Shown: piece after piece, positions 16,274 to 26,805 of the stretch
Layout: every line of letters begins with the position of its first letter
Numbering within the stretch: the first letter of the stretch is position 1
Source: Planomicrobium sp. CPCC 101079
GTDB taxonomy: Bacteria > Bacillota > Bacilli > Bacillales_A > Planococcaceae
DNA length: 64,000 nucleotides
NCBI RefSeq assembly: GCF_007859275.1
Contig: NZ_VOHC01000021.1
Location: 310,001-374,000, forward strand
Reading direction: 5' to 3'
Position numbers and translations under genes: made by a program
The notes under the pieces: model-generated
Seen by the model: the letters and a program-made list of their open reading frames with translations, nothing else
Told to the model about the DNA's origin: nothing
Databases searched by the model: none

Positions 16274-17328
16274 TATACTCTGCTCCCTTCGTAATATCTG
16301 CTTCCTGGGAACTTTTTCATGCGCTCAATAACGGTTGCCGGCGGCTCTACTCGAGGCGCATCCGGATGCAAGAGCCATGTAGCTGCATAATGGGAATCGC
16401 TGACTTTAAAAAATGGAGGGTTTTGCTCCATATCGATTTGCATTGCATATTCGCTCCGAAGCGCAAATGCATCTCCTTTTGGCGGAGCAAGCAAATCTGG
16501 CGGTGTTCCTGGAATAGCATATAGTTTTTCATCAGCCGCATCCAAAGACGGCATCGAACTCAACAATCCCCATGTATATGGATGTTGAGGGTTGTAGAAG
16601 ATTTCATCTACAGTACCGATTTCTACGATCTTCCCTCCATACATAACGGCCACACGGTCAGCTACGTTCGCAACTACACCAAGGTCATGAGTAATGAAAA
16701 TGATCGACGTGTCAATTTTCTTCTGAAGGTCTTTCATGAGCTCCAGAATTTGTGCTTGGATTGTTACATCTAATGCTGTAGTCGGTTCATCAGCAATCAG
16801 GATTTGAGGATTGCACGCCAATGAGATTGCAATAACAATCCGCTGGCGCTGTCCGCCTGAAAACTGGTGAGGATATTGCTTCATCCGAAGTTCCGGTTTT
16901 GGCATACCTACTAAGCGCAACAAATCGATTGCCACTTTTTTCGCTTCAGCTTTGCTGATTTTTTGGTGTTTCAAAAGTGGTTCTGTCAACTGGCGGCCGA
17001 TAGGCATTGTGGGATTTAAAGATGTCATTGGATCCTGGAAAATCATCGCAATTTCTTTTCCTCGAATTTTTTGCATTTCTTTATCCGACAGTTTCGTTAA
17101 GTCACGGCCACCAAACAGGATTTCCCCATTTTTAAATTCAGCAGAGTTCTCGGGCAGCAGGCGCATAATGGATTTCGTAGTAACCGATTTACCTGAACCC
17201 GACTCTCCTACAATTGCCAACGTTTCACCTTTATATAAATCAAAGTTAACTCCACGGATCGCTTTTACTTCACCAGCAAACGTGTTGAAGGAAAGCTCCA
17301 GATCTTTAACTTGTAGAATTTTCTCCAT
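16273..17328 (-). CDS. oppD: Oligopeptide ABC transporter ATP-binding protein OppD
   Basis: 351 aa. Walker [10 protein letters not shown] near residue 39, signature [14 protein letters not shown], Walker B ILIADEP, switch FITHDLGVV. Behind the ATPase core lies the OppD-type C-terminal region ([22 protein letters not shown]). It pairs with OppF. It begins 15 bp after oppC and overlaps the start of oppF by one base, typical of tight stoichiometric coupling. Confidence 0.95.
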   Translation of the reverse strand: MEKILQVKDLELSFNTFAGEVKAIRGVNFDLYKGETLAIVGESGSGKSVTTKSIMRLLPENSAEFKNGEILFGGRDLTKLSDKEMQKIRGKEIAMIFQDPMTSLNPTMPIGRQLTEPLLKHQKISKAEAKKVAIDLLRLVGMPKPELRMKQYPHQFSGGQRQRIVIAISLACNPQILIADEPTTALDVTIQAQILELMKDLQKKIDTSIIFITHDLGVVANVADRVAVMYGGKIVEIGTVDEIFYNPQHPYTWGLLSSMPSLDAADEKLYAIPGTPPDLLAPPKGDAFALRSEYAMQIDMEQNPPFFKVSDSHYAATWLLHPDAPRVEPPATVIERMKKFPGSRYYEGSRV

Positions 17329-17343
17329 TTCAGTCTTTCCTCC

Positions 17344-18363
17344 TTAATCTTTCATCTTAGGATCAAGAGCATCACGAAGGCCATCACCGATCAAGTTGAA
17401 GGCAATCATGATTAAGCTCAAGACAACAGCCGGAATCGCAAGAATATGCGGTTGGTATTGAATCAACTTGTAACCATCGTTGATCAACGTACCAAGCGAT
17501 GCGTCAGGTGCCTGTAATCCTAATCCAATGAAGCTTAAGAATGCTTCAAAGAAAATGGCGCTAGGAATCGTGAACATTGTGTTAATAATGATAATGCCAA
17601 GAACGTTCGGCATTAAATGCTTCCAAATAATGCGGCTGTCGCTCGCCCCTAGAGTTCTAGAAGCTAACACAAACTCCTGGCTCTTATATTTCAGCACTTG
17701 CCCACGCACTACCCGGGACATTCCAGTCCATCCGGTAATCGTCAAGGCGATAATGATCGCTAAAATACCAGGATCCATTATTAGGATAAAGAGAATTACG
17801 ACAACAAGGTTTGGAATACCAGTAAGAATTTCAACAATACGCTGCATAATGTCATCCACGCGTCCGCCAAAATAACCGGAAATCCCTCCGTAAATTACCC
17901 CAATTATCATATCAATTGCTGCTGCCACAAAAGCAATGAACAAGGAAACTTGAGTCCCTTTCCAAACACGCGAAAACATATCGCGGCCAAGTCCATCTGT
18001 ACCAAACCAATAGTTGACTTCAACTTTTTTCAGTTCATATAAATCAACTTCTTTACCGCCGAGTGTACCCACTCCATCAAAAATGCCTAAGTTTTCAATG
18101 ACCGGGATTTTTGGCGGCAAATTCGCATGTGTAATTGTTTGAGCATTTGGCTCATAAGGGCTGATAACCGGCCCTAAGAAAGACATGATCACAATTAAAG
18201 CAAACAGCACTAAGCTGACAAGAGCTCCCTTATTTTTGCGGAGACGGTACCAGGCATCCTGCCAGAAGCTGACGCTCGGCTTTGAAATGCGTTCGGCTTG
18301 TTCTGCGCTGACAGTAATGCGTTCAAAAGAGCCTTTTGGTAATTTTTCGAGATTTTGAGTCAT
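17344..18363 (-). CDS. oppC: Oligopeptide ABC transporter permease OppC
   Basis: 339 aa. A cytoplasmic N-terminus of about 40 residues precedes a first membrane helix (GALVSLVLFALIVIMSFLGPVIS). A periplasm-facing loop follows, then five further helices. The loop that contacts the ATPases (EAA motif) is visible as LGASDSRIIWKHLMPNVLG near residue 245. The start overlaps the oppB stop by one base (TAATG). It forms the heterodimeric channel with OppB. Confidence 0.95.
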   Translation of the reverse strand: MTQNLEKLPKGSFERITVSAEQAERISKPSVSFWQDAWYRLRKNKGALVSLVLFALIVIMSFLGPVISPYEPNAQTITHANLPPKIPVIENLGIFDGVGTLGGKEVDLYELKKVEVNYWFGTDGLGRDMFSRVWKGTQVSLFIAFVAAAIDMIIGVIYGGISGYFGGRVDDIMQRIVEILTGIPNLVVVILFILIMDPGILAIIIALTITGWTGMSRVVRGQVLKYKSQEFVLASRTLGASDSRIIWKHLMPNVLGIIIINTMFTIPSAIFFEAFLSFIGLGLQAPDASLGTLINDGYKLIQYQPHILAIPAVVLSLIMIAFNLIGDGLRDALDPKMKD

Positions 18364-19298
18364 TAACTTTTACCTCCTGAAAGACGAATCCGAGGATCGA
18401 TGATGCCGTATAAAATATCGACAATCAATATTACAACAATTAAGAATACCGAGAAGAAAATAGTTGTGCCCATAATAATTGAGAAGTCGTTAACCATGAT
18501 GGATTTAACAAACTGTTCCCCAATTCCAGGGATGGCGAAAATCTGTTCAACTACTAGAGAACCGGTTAAAATACCAACCGCCATCGGTCCAAGAACCGTA
18601 ATAAGAGGAATCAAAGCATTACGGAATGCGTGTTTGAACGCGATTTCCGAACCGCTTGCACCTTTTGCACGGGCAAGTGTTATATAATCGGAACCAAGTA
18701 CTTCAATCATTTCCGTTCGAATAAAACGGGCTGCTGTCGCAAGCGGGAACATAGCAAGGGCAATGGATGGCAATACGCTCGACATAAAACCGTCTTTCCA
18801 TAGCGCTACCGGGAACCACTCTAATTTTAAAGCAAAGAAATACTGGAGCATGGATGCAAAAACAAATGATGGAATTGATATTCCTACGATGGCCACCAAG
18901 GTGCTAGAATAATCCACCCAAGTATTCTGGCGCAACGCTGCAATCATTCCAAGCAAAACACCTAAAAAAGTACCTAAAAGCATCCCTTGGAAACCAATCT
19001 GCGCTGACGGCCCCATACGGCTCTGGATGACATCTGTAACGTTTGCGCCTTTGAATTGGTTGATGGATATACCCAAATCACCTTGCGCAAGACCGAACAT
19101 ATAGTCAAAATACTGAACCGGTAGAGGTTTATCAAGACCATATCTTGCTTCTACAACTGCCCTTTGTTCAGGAGATAATTTATCTGCGGAAGCGACGGGG
19201 GAACCTGGTAAAATCTTCATTAGGAAAAAAGTGAATGTTGCGATCAACGCTAAAGTGATAAACATATATATTAAGCGCTTACCAATATATCGTGCCAT
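18363..19298 (-). CDS. oppB: Oligopeptide ABC transporter permease OppB
   Basis: 311 aa from the ATG at 19298, which follows GGAGGTGCTATT; the open frame extends upstream without a ribosome site. Six membrane helices are expected: the first is YMFITLALIATFTFFLMKI, and the EAA loop is AKGASGSEIAFKHAFRNALIP near residue 205. The conserved LPGSP and RYGLDKPLPVQYFDYMFGLAQGDLG segments fit OppB. About 190 bp with a hairpin separates it from oppA. Confidence 0.95.
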   Translation of the reverse strand: MARYIGKRLIYMFITLALIATFTFFLMKILPGSPVASADKLSPEQRAVVEARYGLDKPLPVQYFDYMFGLAQGDLGISINQFKGANVTDVIQSRMGPSAQIGFQGMLLGTFLGVLLGMIAALRQNTWVDYSSTLVAIVGISIPSFVFASMLQYFFALKLEWFPVALWKDGFMSSVLPSIALAMFPLATAARFIRTEMIEVLGSDYITLARAKGASGSEIAFKHAFRNALIPLITVLGPMAVGILTGSLVVEQIFAIPGIGEQFVKSIMVNDFSIIMGTTIFFSVFLIVVILIVDILYGIIDPRIRLSGGKS

Positions 19299-19424
19299 AA
19301 TAGCACCTCCAAAAATGATTAGTTCTATTATACAAGCATTCTGTTTAATAAAACAGTTCCGCATGTTTTTTTCTCTAGTTAGCAGAAAATGTGTAATTTT
19401 CCGTGAATTTTCATACATTATAAA

Positions 19425-19460
19425 AGAGAGTATATGCACTTCAGCAGTGATATACTCTCT
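19425..19460 (-). terminator. Intercistronic hairpin between oppA and oppB
   Basis: AGAGAGTATAT / ATATACTCTCT arms with an inner CACT/AGTG pairing. A short TTTTATAAT tract follows on the minus strand. It probably lets oppA be expressed in excess over the membrane genes. Confidence 0.7.
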
Positions 19461-19489
19461 CTCTATTTTTTTACAGTGGCAAAGTTAAA

Positions 19490-21196
19490 TTATTGTTTTC
19501 CAGAAATGTAAGCCCACTTGTAGCTGTAATCTCCACCGAATGGGTGAGTAACAATTCCTTGTACGTATGGTTTTTGAAGTGACATCAACCCACGCTGGTA
19601 AATTGGAGCGATTGCAGCTTCTTCAAGCAAAAGTTTTTCAGCTTGAGCCATTGCATCCCAACGAGCAGCTACATCTTGTGCAAGATCACCTTTTGCAGAT
19701 TCAACTAATGCATCATATTCTGCATTAGAGTAAGACATTCTGTTTTGAGAAGAATCTGTTACGAACAAATCGATGAATGTCATCGGATCTTGATAGTCAG
19801 GACCCCATCCAGCAGTTTGGATTTCATAGTCTTGGTTTTGATCAAGTTCAAGACGTACTTGGAAAGGAACAGCCTTAAGTTCAACTGTCAAACCTTCAAG
19901 GTTTTCTTCTAATTGTGATTTCAAGTACTCATCCATGCTCTTAGCAGTTTCAGTGTCTCCACCAAGAAGTTCAAGCGTTACTTCTGATACGCCTTCTTCT
20001 TCTAAGCCTTGAGCCCATAGTTTCTTCGCTTCTTCAGCATTGAAAGAAAGTACGTCGCCATTTACTTCGCGGAAATCTGCTTTGTTTTCATCAAAAGTAA
20101 ATTCAGTTGGCACTAAGTAGTTAGCAGGAAGTGATCCGTTTGCAAGAACTACATCTACCAAATCTTGTTTGTTGAATGCCATAGCAATGGCTTTACGGAT
20201 ATTAACGTTTGCAAGTGGAGTTTTTTCTCCGTTGCGTTCTTGGTTAAATTTCAAGTAGAAAACTGTTGGTTCTAATTCTTTTACTACTTCTTCGTTGTCA
20301 GCGTATTGCAATGCAAATTCGCCTGATAGTCCAGCACGGTCTTTTTCGCCAGAGTTGTAAAGGTTAACTGCAGTAGCAGGTTCTTTTACAACATCGACAT
20401 TGATTGTTTCAAGTTGAACTGTTTCTGCGTCCCAGTACTCAGGGTTTTTCTCCATTGACCAAGTAAGGCCAGTGCCATCCCAGTTTGTAAGTTTGAATGG
20501 TCCGTTAGAAAGCAAGTTATCAGAGTTTGAAGCATAGTCGTCGCCTTTTTCAGTAACAAATTTCTCGTTTTGTGGCAAGAATGTACCGAATGACATCAAT
20601 GAAAGGAAGTATGGAGTTGGACGCTCAAGAGTCACCTCTAAAGTTTTTTCGTCAACCGCTTTAACTCCTAGTTCTTCTTTTTCCATTTCGTCAGCTGCGA
20701 TTTTTGCAGCGTTTTTGATTGTGCCGCCCATCATATAAGGACCGTAAGGAGATCCAGTTGCAGGATCGATCGCACGCTGCCAAGCGAATACGAAATCTTG
20801 AGCAGTTACAGGCTCGCCATTATCCCAGTTAGCGTCACGCAGTTTAAAAGTGTAAGTCAAGCCGTCTTCGCTGATTGTTGGTTCGCCTTCAGCTAGTGCT
20901 GGCTCAGCTACGTTTTCTTGGTTTAAACGGTAAAGGCCTTCGTTAACGTTGTTCAAGATATTAAATGCTACAGCGTCTTCAGCGATAGCCGAATCCATAG
21001 TTGGAATTTCAGCACTCTCGATCAAGTTCAATACTTGCTCTGCGTCTGGTTCGCCTGAAGCACCGCTTTCTGATGTTCCTTCTTCTGTTTCTGTAGTTGT
21101 TTCAGAGCTAGAATCTCCTCCGCCGCCGCAGGCAGCTAAGAAGGCACTAAGAACTAAAACTAGGCTAAGTAGCCAAAATAACTTGCTGTTCTTCAC
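19490..21196 (-). CDS. oppA: Oligopeptide-binding lipoprotein OppA
   Basis: 568 aa from the GTG at 21196, after AAGGGGGAC. Lipoprotein signal: a basic start, a hydrophobic core, and LSAFLAAC with the lipidated Cys at residue 23. A Gly/Ser/Glu-rich tether follows to about residue 55. The mature protein is a family 5 solute-binding protein (SBP_bac_5), with EIPTMDSAIAEDAVAF, VNEGLYRLNQENVAEPA and YPYGPYMMGGTIKN-like blocks. It captures peptides outside the membrane and hands them to OppBC. A CodY-like box sits between promoter and start. Confidence 0.96.
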   Translation of the reverse strand: MKNSKLFWLLSLVLVLSAFLAACGGGGDSSSETTTETEEGTSESGASGEPDAEQVLNLIESAEIPTMDSAIAEDAVAFNILNNVNEGLYRLNQENVAEPALAEGEPTISEDGLTYTFKLRDANWDNGEPVTAQDFVFAWQRAIDPATGSPYGPYMMGGTIKNAAKIAADEMEKEELGVKAVDEKTLEVTLERPTPYFLSLMSFGTFLPQNEKFVTEKGDDYASNSDNLLSNGPFKLTNWDGTGLTWSMEKNPEYWDAETVQLETINVDVVKEPATAVNLYNSGEKDRAGLSGEFALQYADNEEVVKELEPTVFYLKFNQERNGEKTPLANVNIRKAIAMAFNKQDLVDVVLANGSLPANYLVPTEFTFDENKADFREVNGDVLSFNAEEAKKLWAQGLEEEGVSEVTLELLGGDTETAKSMDEYLKSQLEENLEGLTVELKAVPFQVRLELDQNQDYEIQTAGWGPDYQDPMTFIDLFVTDSSQNRMSYSNAEYDALVESAKGDLAQDVAARWDAMAQAEKLLLEEAAIAPIYQRGLMSLQKPYVQGIVTHPFGGDYSYKWAYISGKQ

Positions 21197-21212
21197 TTGA
21201 TTGTCCCCCTTA

Positions 21213-21227
21213 AATTTTCTGAAAACT
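21213..21227 (-). promoter_or_regulatory. CodY-like operator upstream of oppA
   Basis: AATTTTCTGAAAACT matches the CodY box AATTTTCWGAAAATT at 14 of 15 positions and lies just downstream of the predicted oppA transcription start. Confidence 0.75.
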
Positions 21228-21240
21228 TGGTACACAGTTA

Positions 21241-21268
21241 ATTATACATATTCTTTTTTTATTGTACA
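21241..21268 (-). promoter_or_regulatory. Probable sigma-A promoter of oppA
   Basis: On the minus strand TGTACA (21268-21263), a 16-bp spacer and a perfect TATAAT (21246-21241). Confidence 0.55.
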
Positions 21269-21441
21269 GTACTTTTTTGAAATCATAATCGCTATTGTAA
21301 CAATAGTATGACAATCATGTTAAGTAAAAGTCGCGTGATTATGGGATTTATAAGCACTTGACTTTTTAAAAAAAATTAATGTTTTTTTTGATTTTTCCTA
21401 AAAATTCTTCTAAACTAGAAGGGAACTGAGGTGTATAAATA

Positions 21442-21783
21442 GTGAAAAAAACAATAATTGGAATAGTTGCCGTTCAACTCCTTATTTTTTTAACCATTCT
21501 TTTTAGAGCCGAAAATTTAACATTATTGTCCTATATTAATAACTCTTTTATTTATGGTGGCATTATAGTATTTATAGGCTTATGGATATTTGTTATACGA
21601 ACAGGCGTTTTCGATATATTTACCATTAGCATGAGAAAAGTTTTTAAAGCCAAAAGTACTATTGAAGACGAAGAAATGCGGCCGCCTTCAGAACTCCTCG
21701 ATTTTTCGAGTGCCCCTTTATTGATTATCGGATCCATCACACTGGCCGTAATGGGTTTAATGCTTGTAATTTACGAATTATAA
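21442..21783 (+). CDS. DUF3899 domain membrane protein
   Basis: 113 aa small integral membrane protein with three predicted helices: about 5-22, 33-53 and 92-110. The middle is a charged cytoplasmic or extracellular loop (KVFKAKSTIEDEEMRPPSE). It resembles the DUF3899 family often found next to trpS in Bacilli; the function is unknown. The GTG start follows a GAGGTG. It is divergent from oppA and ends just before the T-box region of trpS, so it may be co-transcribed with trpS only in part. Confidence 0.75.
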   Translation: MKKTIIGIVAVQLLIFLTILFRAENLTLLSYINNSFIYGGIIVFIGLWIFVIRTGVFDIFTISMRKVFKAKSTIEDEEMRPPSELLDFSSAPLLIIGSITLAVMGLMLVIYEL

Positions 21784-21786
21784 ACG

Positions 21787-21816
21787 TTGCGAAAAAAAAC
21801 TTCTGTGTATTATAAT
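21787..21816 (+). promoter_or_regulatory. Probable promoter of the T-box/trpS transcript
   Basis: TTGCGA (21787-21792), 18-bp spacer, TATAAT (21811-21816), immediately before the T-box leader. Confidence 0.6.
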
Positions 21817-21829
21817 AGCAAATATAATC

Positions 21830-22064
21830 AAGCGATGAGAAAGAAGAGTAAATGCAGTTCCTTCTATAAAGAGAGTCTGTGGCTGGTGGAAACAGATGAA
21901 GTGCTGCATTGAATGGGCTTTTGAGCTGAATGGGTGAACTTGCAGTAGCCGATTCCGTGTTCTTCACGTTACGAAGAAGAGTGGCCATAAATTGGCAACT
22001 AGGGTGGTACCGCGGAAAACACATCATTCGTCCCTTTTTTCTGGGATGTGTGCTGTGTTTTTTA
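21830..22064 (+). promoter_or_regulatory. Tryptophan T-box riboswitch of trpS
   Basis: A leader of about 235 nt. The T-box sequence AGGGTGGTACCGCG is at 22001-22014, and the Stem I AGTA-type motif (GAAGAGTAAA) near 21842. A TGG codon sits at 21914-21916 after GAA in the specifier loop, matching tryptophan. A hairpin with inner TCCC/GGGA and outer AACACA/TGTGTT arms ends in a T-run at about 22018-22063 and acts as the terminator. Uncharged tRNA-Trp would prevent termination. Confidence 0.9.
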
Positions 22065-22070
22065 TTATGA

Positions 22071-23070
<1,000 letters not shown>

Positions 23071-23072
<2 letters not shown>

Positions 23073-23105
23073 AAAAAGAGGCTGCATATTGCAGCCTCTT
23101 TTTTT
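23071..23105 (+). terminator. Terminator after trpS
   Basis: GAGGCTGC / GCAGCCTC stem with ATATT loop, flanked by seven A and eight T residues. Confidence 0.92.
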
Positions 23106-23177
23106 ATTGAATTATTTTTTCCGTCCCTCATCTATCGTTGTCACTAATCCAAAGAGTAAAGATTGGTTTGAAAAACT

Positions 23178-23806
23178 CTACTCTTTCCTTGAGATATACA
23201 CCCACTTATAGCCGAATTGTCCGCCAAATGGATGCTTGACAACTCCTTTTACGTACGGTTTCTGAAGAACGGTGAAACCAAACTGGTAAACCGGCGCAAC
23301 AGCAGCATCTTCTTCAATCAATATTCTTTCAGCTTATGCCATTGCATTCCAACGGACTGTTGGGTTTAATGCTAGATCAATCAAAGCATCAAACTCGCTA
23401 TTAGAATAAGACATCCGATTTTGCAGGGAATCCGTCACAAACAAATCCAAGTATGTCATCGGGTCTTGGTAATCTGTCCTCCAAACAGCACTTTGCAGCT
23501 CATAGTCTTGAGCTTCATCCAATTCGAGGCGAACATTGAATGGCACGGACTTTCAATTAAAGGTTAAACTTTATAAACCCGCAATCATGTAAGGCTCATA
23601 AGACGAACCGGTTTCGTGATCGATTGCCCATTGCCAAGCAAAAACAAAATCATCTGCAGTTACTGGATTTCCATCATGCCAATTGGCTTTACGCAATTTA
23701 AATGTATAGACCAATCCGTCTTCACTTACTTCTGGTTCTCCTTGTGTAATGGCTGGTTCAGCAGTGTTTTCCTGATTCAGACGGAAAAGCCCTTCATTAA
23801 CATTGA
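23178..23806 (-). pseudogene. Degraded third copy of oppA
   Basis: Clear OppA homology on one frame but broken. The N-side part (about 23806-23574) matches OppA residues from NVNEGLFRLNQEN to EPYMI. It jumps over roughly 330 residues to the part beginning LTFN-stop-KSVPFNVRLELDEAQ, which runs to the C-terminus KWVYISRKE at 23178. In-frame stops are at 23571-23573 (TAA), 23553-23555 (TGA) and 23334-23336 (TAA, in place of the Gln codon of MAQAERI). The signal peptide and N-terminus are absent. It lies directly after the terminator of the intact oppA paralogue, so it looks like a tandem duplication that decayed. Confidence 0.88.
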
Positions 23807-23821
23807 TAAATATATCTACCC

Positions 23822-23854
23822 CAAAAAAAGAACCTGCAGCAATTGCAGGCTCTT
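23822..23854 (-). terminator. Terminator after the oppA paralogue
   Basis: Stem CCTGCA-GCAAT-TGCAGG with flanking AAGA/TCTT; seven T residues follow on the minus strand. Confidence 0.8.
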
Positions 23855-23862
23855 GTATATCG

Positions 23863-25572
23863 TTATTGCTTCCCTGAAATATATGCCCACTTATATCCGT
23901 AATTCCCTCCGAACGGGTGAGAGACAATTCCCTGAACATATGGTTTTTGAAGTGACATATGGCCTCGCTGGTAGGTCGGAGCAATGGCAGCGTCTTCTTC
24001 AAGTAAAATTCTTTCTGCTTGAGCCATTGCATCCCAACGTGCAACTGGATCTTGTGCGAGTTCCCCTTTTGCAGATTCAATCAGCGCATCAAACTCTGCA
24101 TTCGAGTAAGACATTTTGTTTTGAGGAGAATCTGTCGTAAACAAATCAAGAAATGTCATTGGGTCTTGATAATCCGGTCCCCATCCAGCGCTTTGTAAAT
24201 CATAATCCTGAGCTTCATCCAGTTCTAACCGTACTGAGAAAGGAACTGCTTTAAGTTCAACTGTTAATCCTTCTAAATTTCCTTCTAACTGAGCTTTCAT
24301 ATATTCATCTGCGCTTTTTGCAGTTTCTGTATCTCCACCAAGCAGTTCCAAGGTCAGTTCCGTCAATCCTTCTTCTTCTAACCCTTGTGCCCATAATGTT
24401 TGGGCTTCTTCTGCGTTAAAAGCTAGCATGTCGCCATTCACTTCCCTGAAATCCGTTTGATTTTCATCAAAAGCAAACTCAGCTGGAACCAAGTAATTGG
24501 CAGGAAGCGAACCATCTGCAAGGACCACATCAGTCAAGTCTTGTTTGTTATAAGCCATTGCAAGAGCTTTCCGGATATTGGCATTTGCTAAGGGAGTTCT
24601 TTCTCCATTGCGCTCTTGGTTGAATTTCAAGTAGAACGTACTTGGATCGAGTTCCCTAACCACTTCAGGATCTTGCGCATATTGCATAGCGAATTCACCG
24701 GTCAAGCCAGCTCGGTCTTTTTCACCTGATGTATAAAGGTTAACTGCCGTGCTCGGTTCTTTTACTACGTCATAATTAATTTTATCAAGTTGCACCGTTT
24801 CAGCATCCCAATATTCCGGATTTTTCTCCAGTGACCATGTAAGGCCGGTGCCGTCCCAATCTGTCATCATAAAAGGACCGTTGTAGAGAATATTATCTGA
24901 ATTCGTAGCATAATCGTCGCCTTTTTCCGTAACAAAGTCTTCTTTTTGCGGGAGGAAGGTACCGAATGACATTAAAGAGATAAAGTAAGGGACGGGACGT
25001 TCTAATGTAACCACCAATGTTTTGTCATCTATGGCTTCTACCCCCAGTTCTACTTTGTCCATATCACCTGCTGCAACTTCTGTAGCGTTCTTGATTGTTC
25101 CGCCCATCATATAAGGGCCATAAGGAGAACCTATTTCCGGATCCACAGCTTTTTGCCAAGCAAACACGAAATCATGGGCTGTAACCGGGCTGCCATCAGA
25201 CCAGTTTGCATCACGCAACGTGAACGTGTACGTCAATCCGTCTTCGCTGATTTCCGGCTCGCTTTCAGCAATTGCTGGTTCTGCAACATTTTCTTGGTTC
25301 AAACGAAATAACCCTTCATTTACATTGTTTAAAATGTTAAACGCCACTTCGTCCTCAGCAATTGTCGAATCCATTGTTGGAATTTCTGCGCGTTCCATCA
25401 AATTCAATTCTTGGATTGCATCCGGTTCCCCTGTTGCCCCACCTCCCCCAGCTTCTTCTCCTCCGCTTTCTGCCGGCCCGGTAGTGGTATCGCCACTGCC
25501 GCTGCAAGCCACTAAAAAGACTCCAAACACCAAAACGAGGACAAGCAAAAGCATCATTCTGCCTTTCTTCAC
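23863..25572 (-). CDS. Orphan oligopeptide-binding lipoprotein (OppA paralogue)
   Basis: 569 aa, GTG start after GGAGG. The lipobox ends VFLVAC with Cys at residue 23, followed by a Gly/Glu-rich tether. It is very similar to the OppA of the adjacent opp operon throughout (for example MDWDGTGLTWSLEKNPEYWDAETVQLDKI and the C-terminal IVSHPFGGNYGYKWAYISGKQ). It has no transporter genes of its own, so it probably supplies the OppBCDF channel with a different peptide range. It has its own upstream CodY-like box and terminator. This is inference from linkage. Confidence 0.93.
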   Translation of the reverse strand: MKKGRMMLLLVLVLVFGVFLVACSGSGDTTTGPAESGGEEAGGGGATGEPDAIQELNLMERAEIPTMDSTIAEDEVAFNILNNVNEGLFRLNQENVAEPAIAESEPEISEDGLTYTFTLRDANWSDGSPVTAHDFVFAWQKAVDPEIGSPYGPYMMGGTIKNATEVAAGDMDKVELGVEAIDDKTLVVTLERPVPYFISLMSFGTFLPQKEDFVTEKGDDYATNSDNILYNGPFMMTDWDGTGLTWSLEKNPEYWDAETVQLDKINYDVVKEPSTAVNLYTSGEKDRAGLTGEFAMQYAQDPEVVRELDPSTFYLKFNQERNGERTPLANANIRKALAMAYNKQDLTDVVLADGSLPANYLVPAEFAFDENQTDFREVNGDMLAFNAEEAQTLWAQGLEEEGLTELTLELLGGDTETAKSADEYMKAQLEGNLEGLTVELKAVPFSVRLELDEAQDYDLQSAGWGPDYQDPMTFLDLFTTDSPQNKMSYSNAEFDALIESAKGELAQDPVARWDAMAQAERILLEEDAAIAPTYQRGHMSLQKPYVQGIVSHPFGGNYGYKWAYISGKQ

Positions 25573-25740
25573 TTGTAAAACCTCCTATTTTTTTCAGAAA
25601 ATTAAATCTACTTTCATTTTACCTCTTATAAGCCGGTATTAATAGTATTAATCCGCTAATATATTAATTTTATACTATTTATTTGATACTTGAATTTCTC
25701 TGTTTCACTAGTTAAATAAAGTTTCTTCTATAATATATAA
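25573..25740. other. AT-rich upstream region of the oppA paralogue
   Basis: Contains the CodY-like box and several AT-rich words that could serve as -10 elements. No coding sequence is visible. Confidence 0.4.
25589..25603 (-). promoter_or_regulatory. CodY-like operator upstream of the oppA paralogue
   Basis: TTTTTTCAGAAAATT matches the CodY consensus at 13 of 15 positions, in the same location relative to the start as in oppA. Confidence 0.6.
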
Positions 25741-25776
25741 AAAAAGAAGATGCAGTGTTTCCTGCACCTTCTTTTT
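25741..25776 (-). terminator. Terminator of the app operon
   Basis: AAGAAG-TGCAG / CTGCA-CTTCTT stem with T-run on the minus strand, about 100 bp past appC. Confidence 0.75.
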
Positions 25777-25872
25777 ATCCCAAAATTTAAGAACTGGATT
25801 TATACACTGCAACGTTAAGGCAAAACTTACCTATGCTTTTTTAGATTTCATTTTTGCTTTTAAGCGAAATTA

Positions 25873-26790
25873 TTACCTCAATGATTTTGGATTTAAAGCA
25901 TCCTTCAATCCTTCTCCGATAAAGTTAATCGATAAAATTGTAAAAATGATAATCAATGCTGGCGGCATCCAAATCCATTGCTTGCCTTGAAGCACATCCG
26001 GCTCATTCGCAGAAGAAAGCATATTCCCCCAACTTGGCGTGGATTGCGGAACGCCGAAGCCCAAATAACTCAAAGCAGATTCTACGACAATCATACTGGC
26101 AAAAATCAATGTCGCCTGGACAATAATTGTCGACATAACGTTTGGCAACAGGTGTTTTACGATAACTTTAAATGGTGAGCAACCGATAGATAAAGCTGCC
26201 ATAATATATTCATTTTCTTTTTCCGCTAACACTTTACTTCGTACAAGGCGGGCAACACCGCCCCAGCTCAAGACGCCAATAACAATGATCAGCACCCAAA
26301 GCCCATCGATAATCCCCATTAATATGGTGTTCAATACAATAACAAATACTAAAAACGGAAAGTTTAGAACAAAATCAGTAAATCTCATTAACATGCTGTC
26401 GACAAATCCACCAAAAAATCCAGCAATCGAACCAACGATTGTCCCAATTGAAATGACTAGCAAAGTGGCACTAAAACCGACCAATAATGAAATCCGGCCG
26501 CCATATAACAGTCTTGTCAAAACATCTCTTCCGCTTTTATCTGTCCCGAGCCAATGATCACTGTTTGGTGTGATATTCATAGAACTGATATTGACTTTAG
26601 ATACATCCGGAATTGGAGATAGATAAGGCGCTAAAAATGGAGCGGCTAGTGATAAGAGCGTTACTATAATGATAAAGGCCGAACTAATCATGGCTAGTTT
26701 ATTTTTAAAGAATTTTTTCCTAGCTATTTGCCAAGGAGATAAGCTTCTTTCCGGCTTCTTTTGCTGCGTTAGAGTTGATGTTGTGGCCAT
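25873..26790 (-). CDS. appC: Oligopeptide ABC transporter permease AppC
   Basis: 305 aa. Same family as OppC: an N-terminal cytoplasmic stretch, six membrane helices, and the ATPase-contact loop LSIGCSPFKVIVKHLLPNVMS near residue 205. The RBS is GGAGGAAG. Last gene of appDFABC. Confidence 0.93.
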   Translation of the reverse strand: MATTSTLTQQKKPERSLSPWQIARKKFFKNKLAMISSAFIIIVTLLSLAAPFLAPYLSPIPDVSKVNISSMNITPNSDHWLGTDKSGRDVLTRLLYGGRISLLVGFSATLLVISIGTIVGSIAGFFGGFVDSMLMRFTDFVLNFPFLVFVIVLNTILMGIIDGLWVLIIVIGVLSWGGVARLVRSKVLAEKENEYIMAALSIGCSPFKVIVKHLLPNVMSTIIVQATLIFASMIVVESALSYLGFGVPQSTPSWGNMLSSANEPDVLQGKQWIWMPPALIIIFTILSINFIGEGLKDALNPKSLR

Positions 26791-26805
26791 TTTCCTGCTT
26801 CCTCC

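Noticed and set aside
23571-24080. A 169-codon minus-strand frame over the oppA paralogue end and pseudogene
   Set aside because: Its upper half is an off-frame reading of the oppA paralogue; only the lower half is homologous, and that belongs to the pseudogene.
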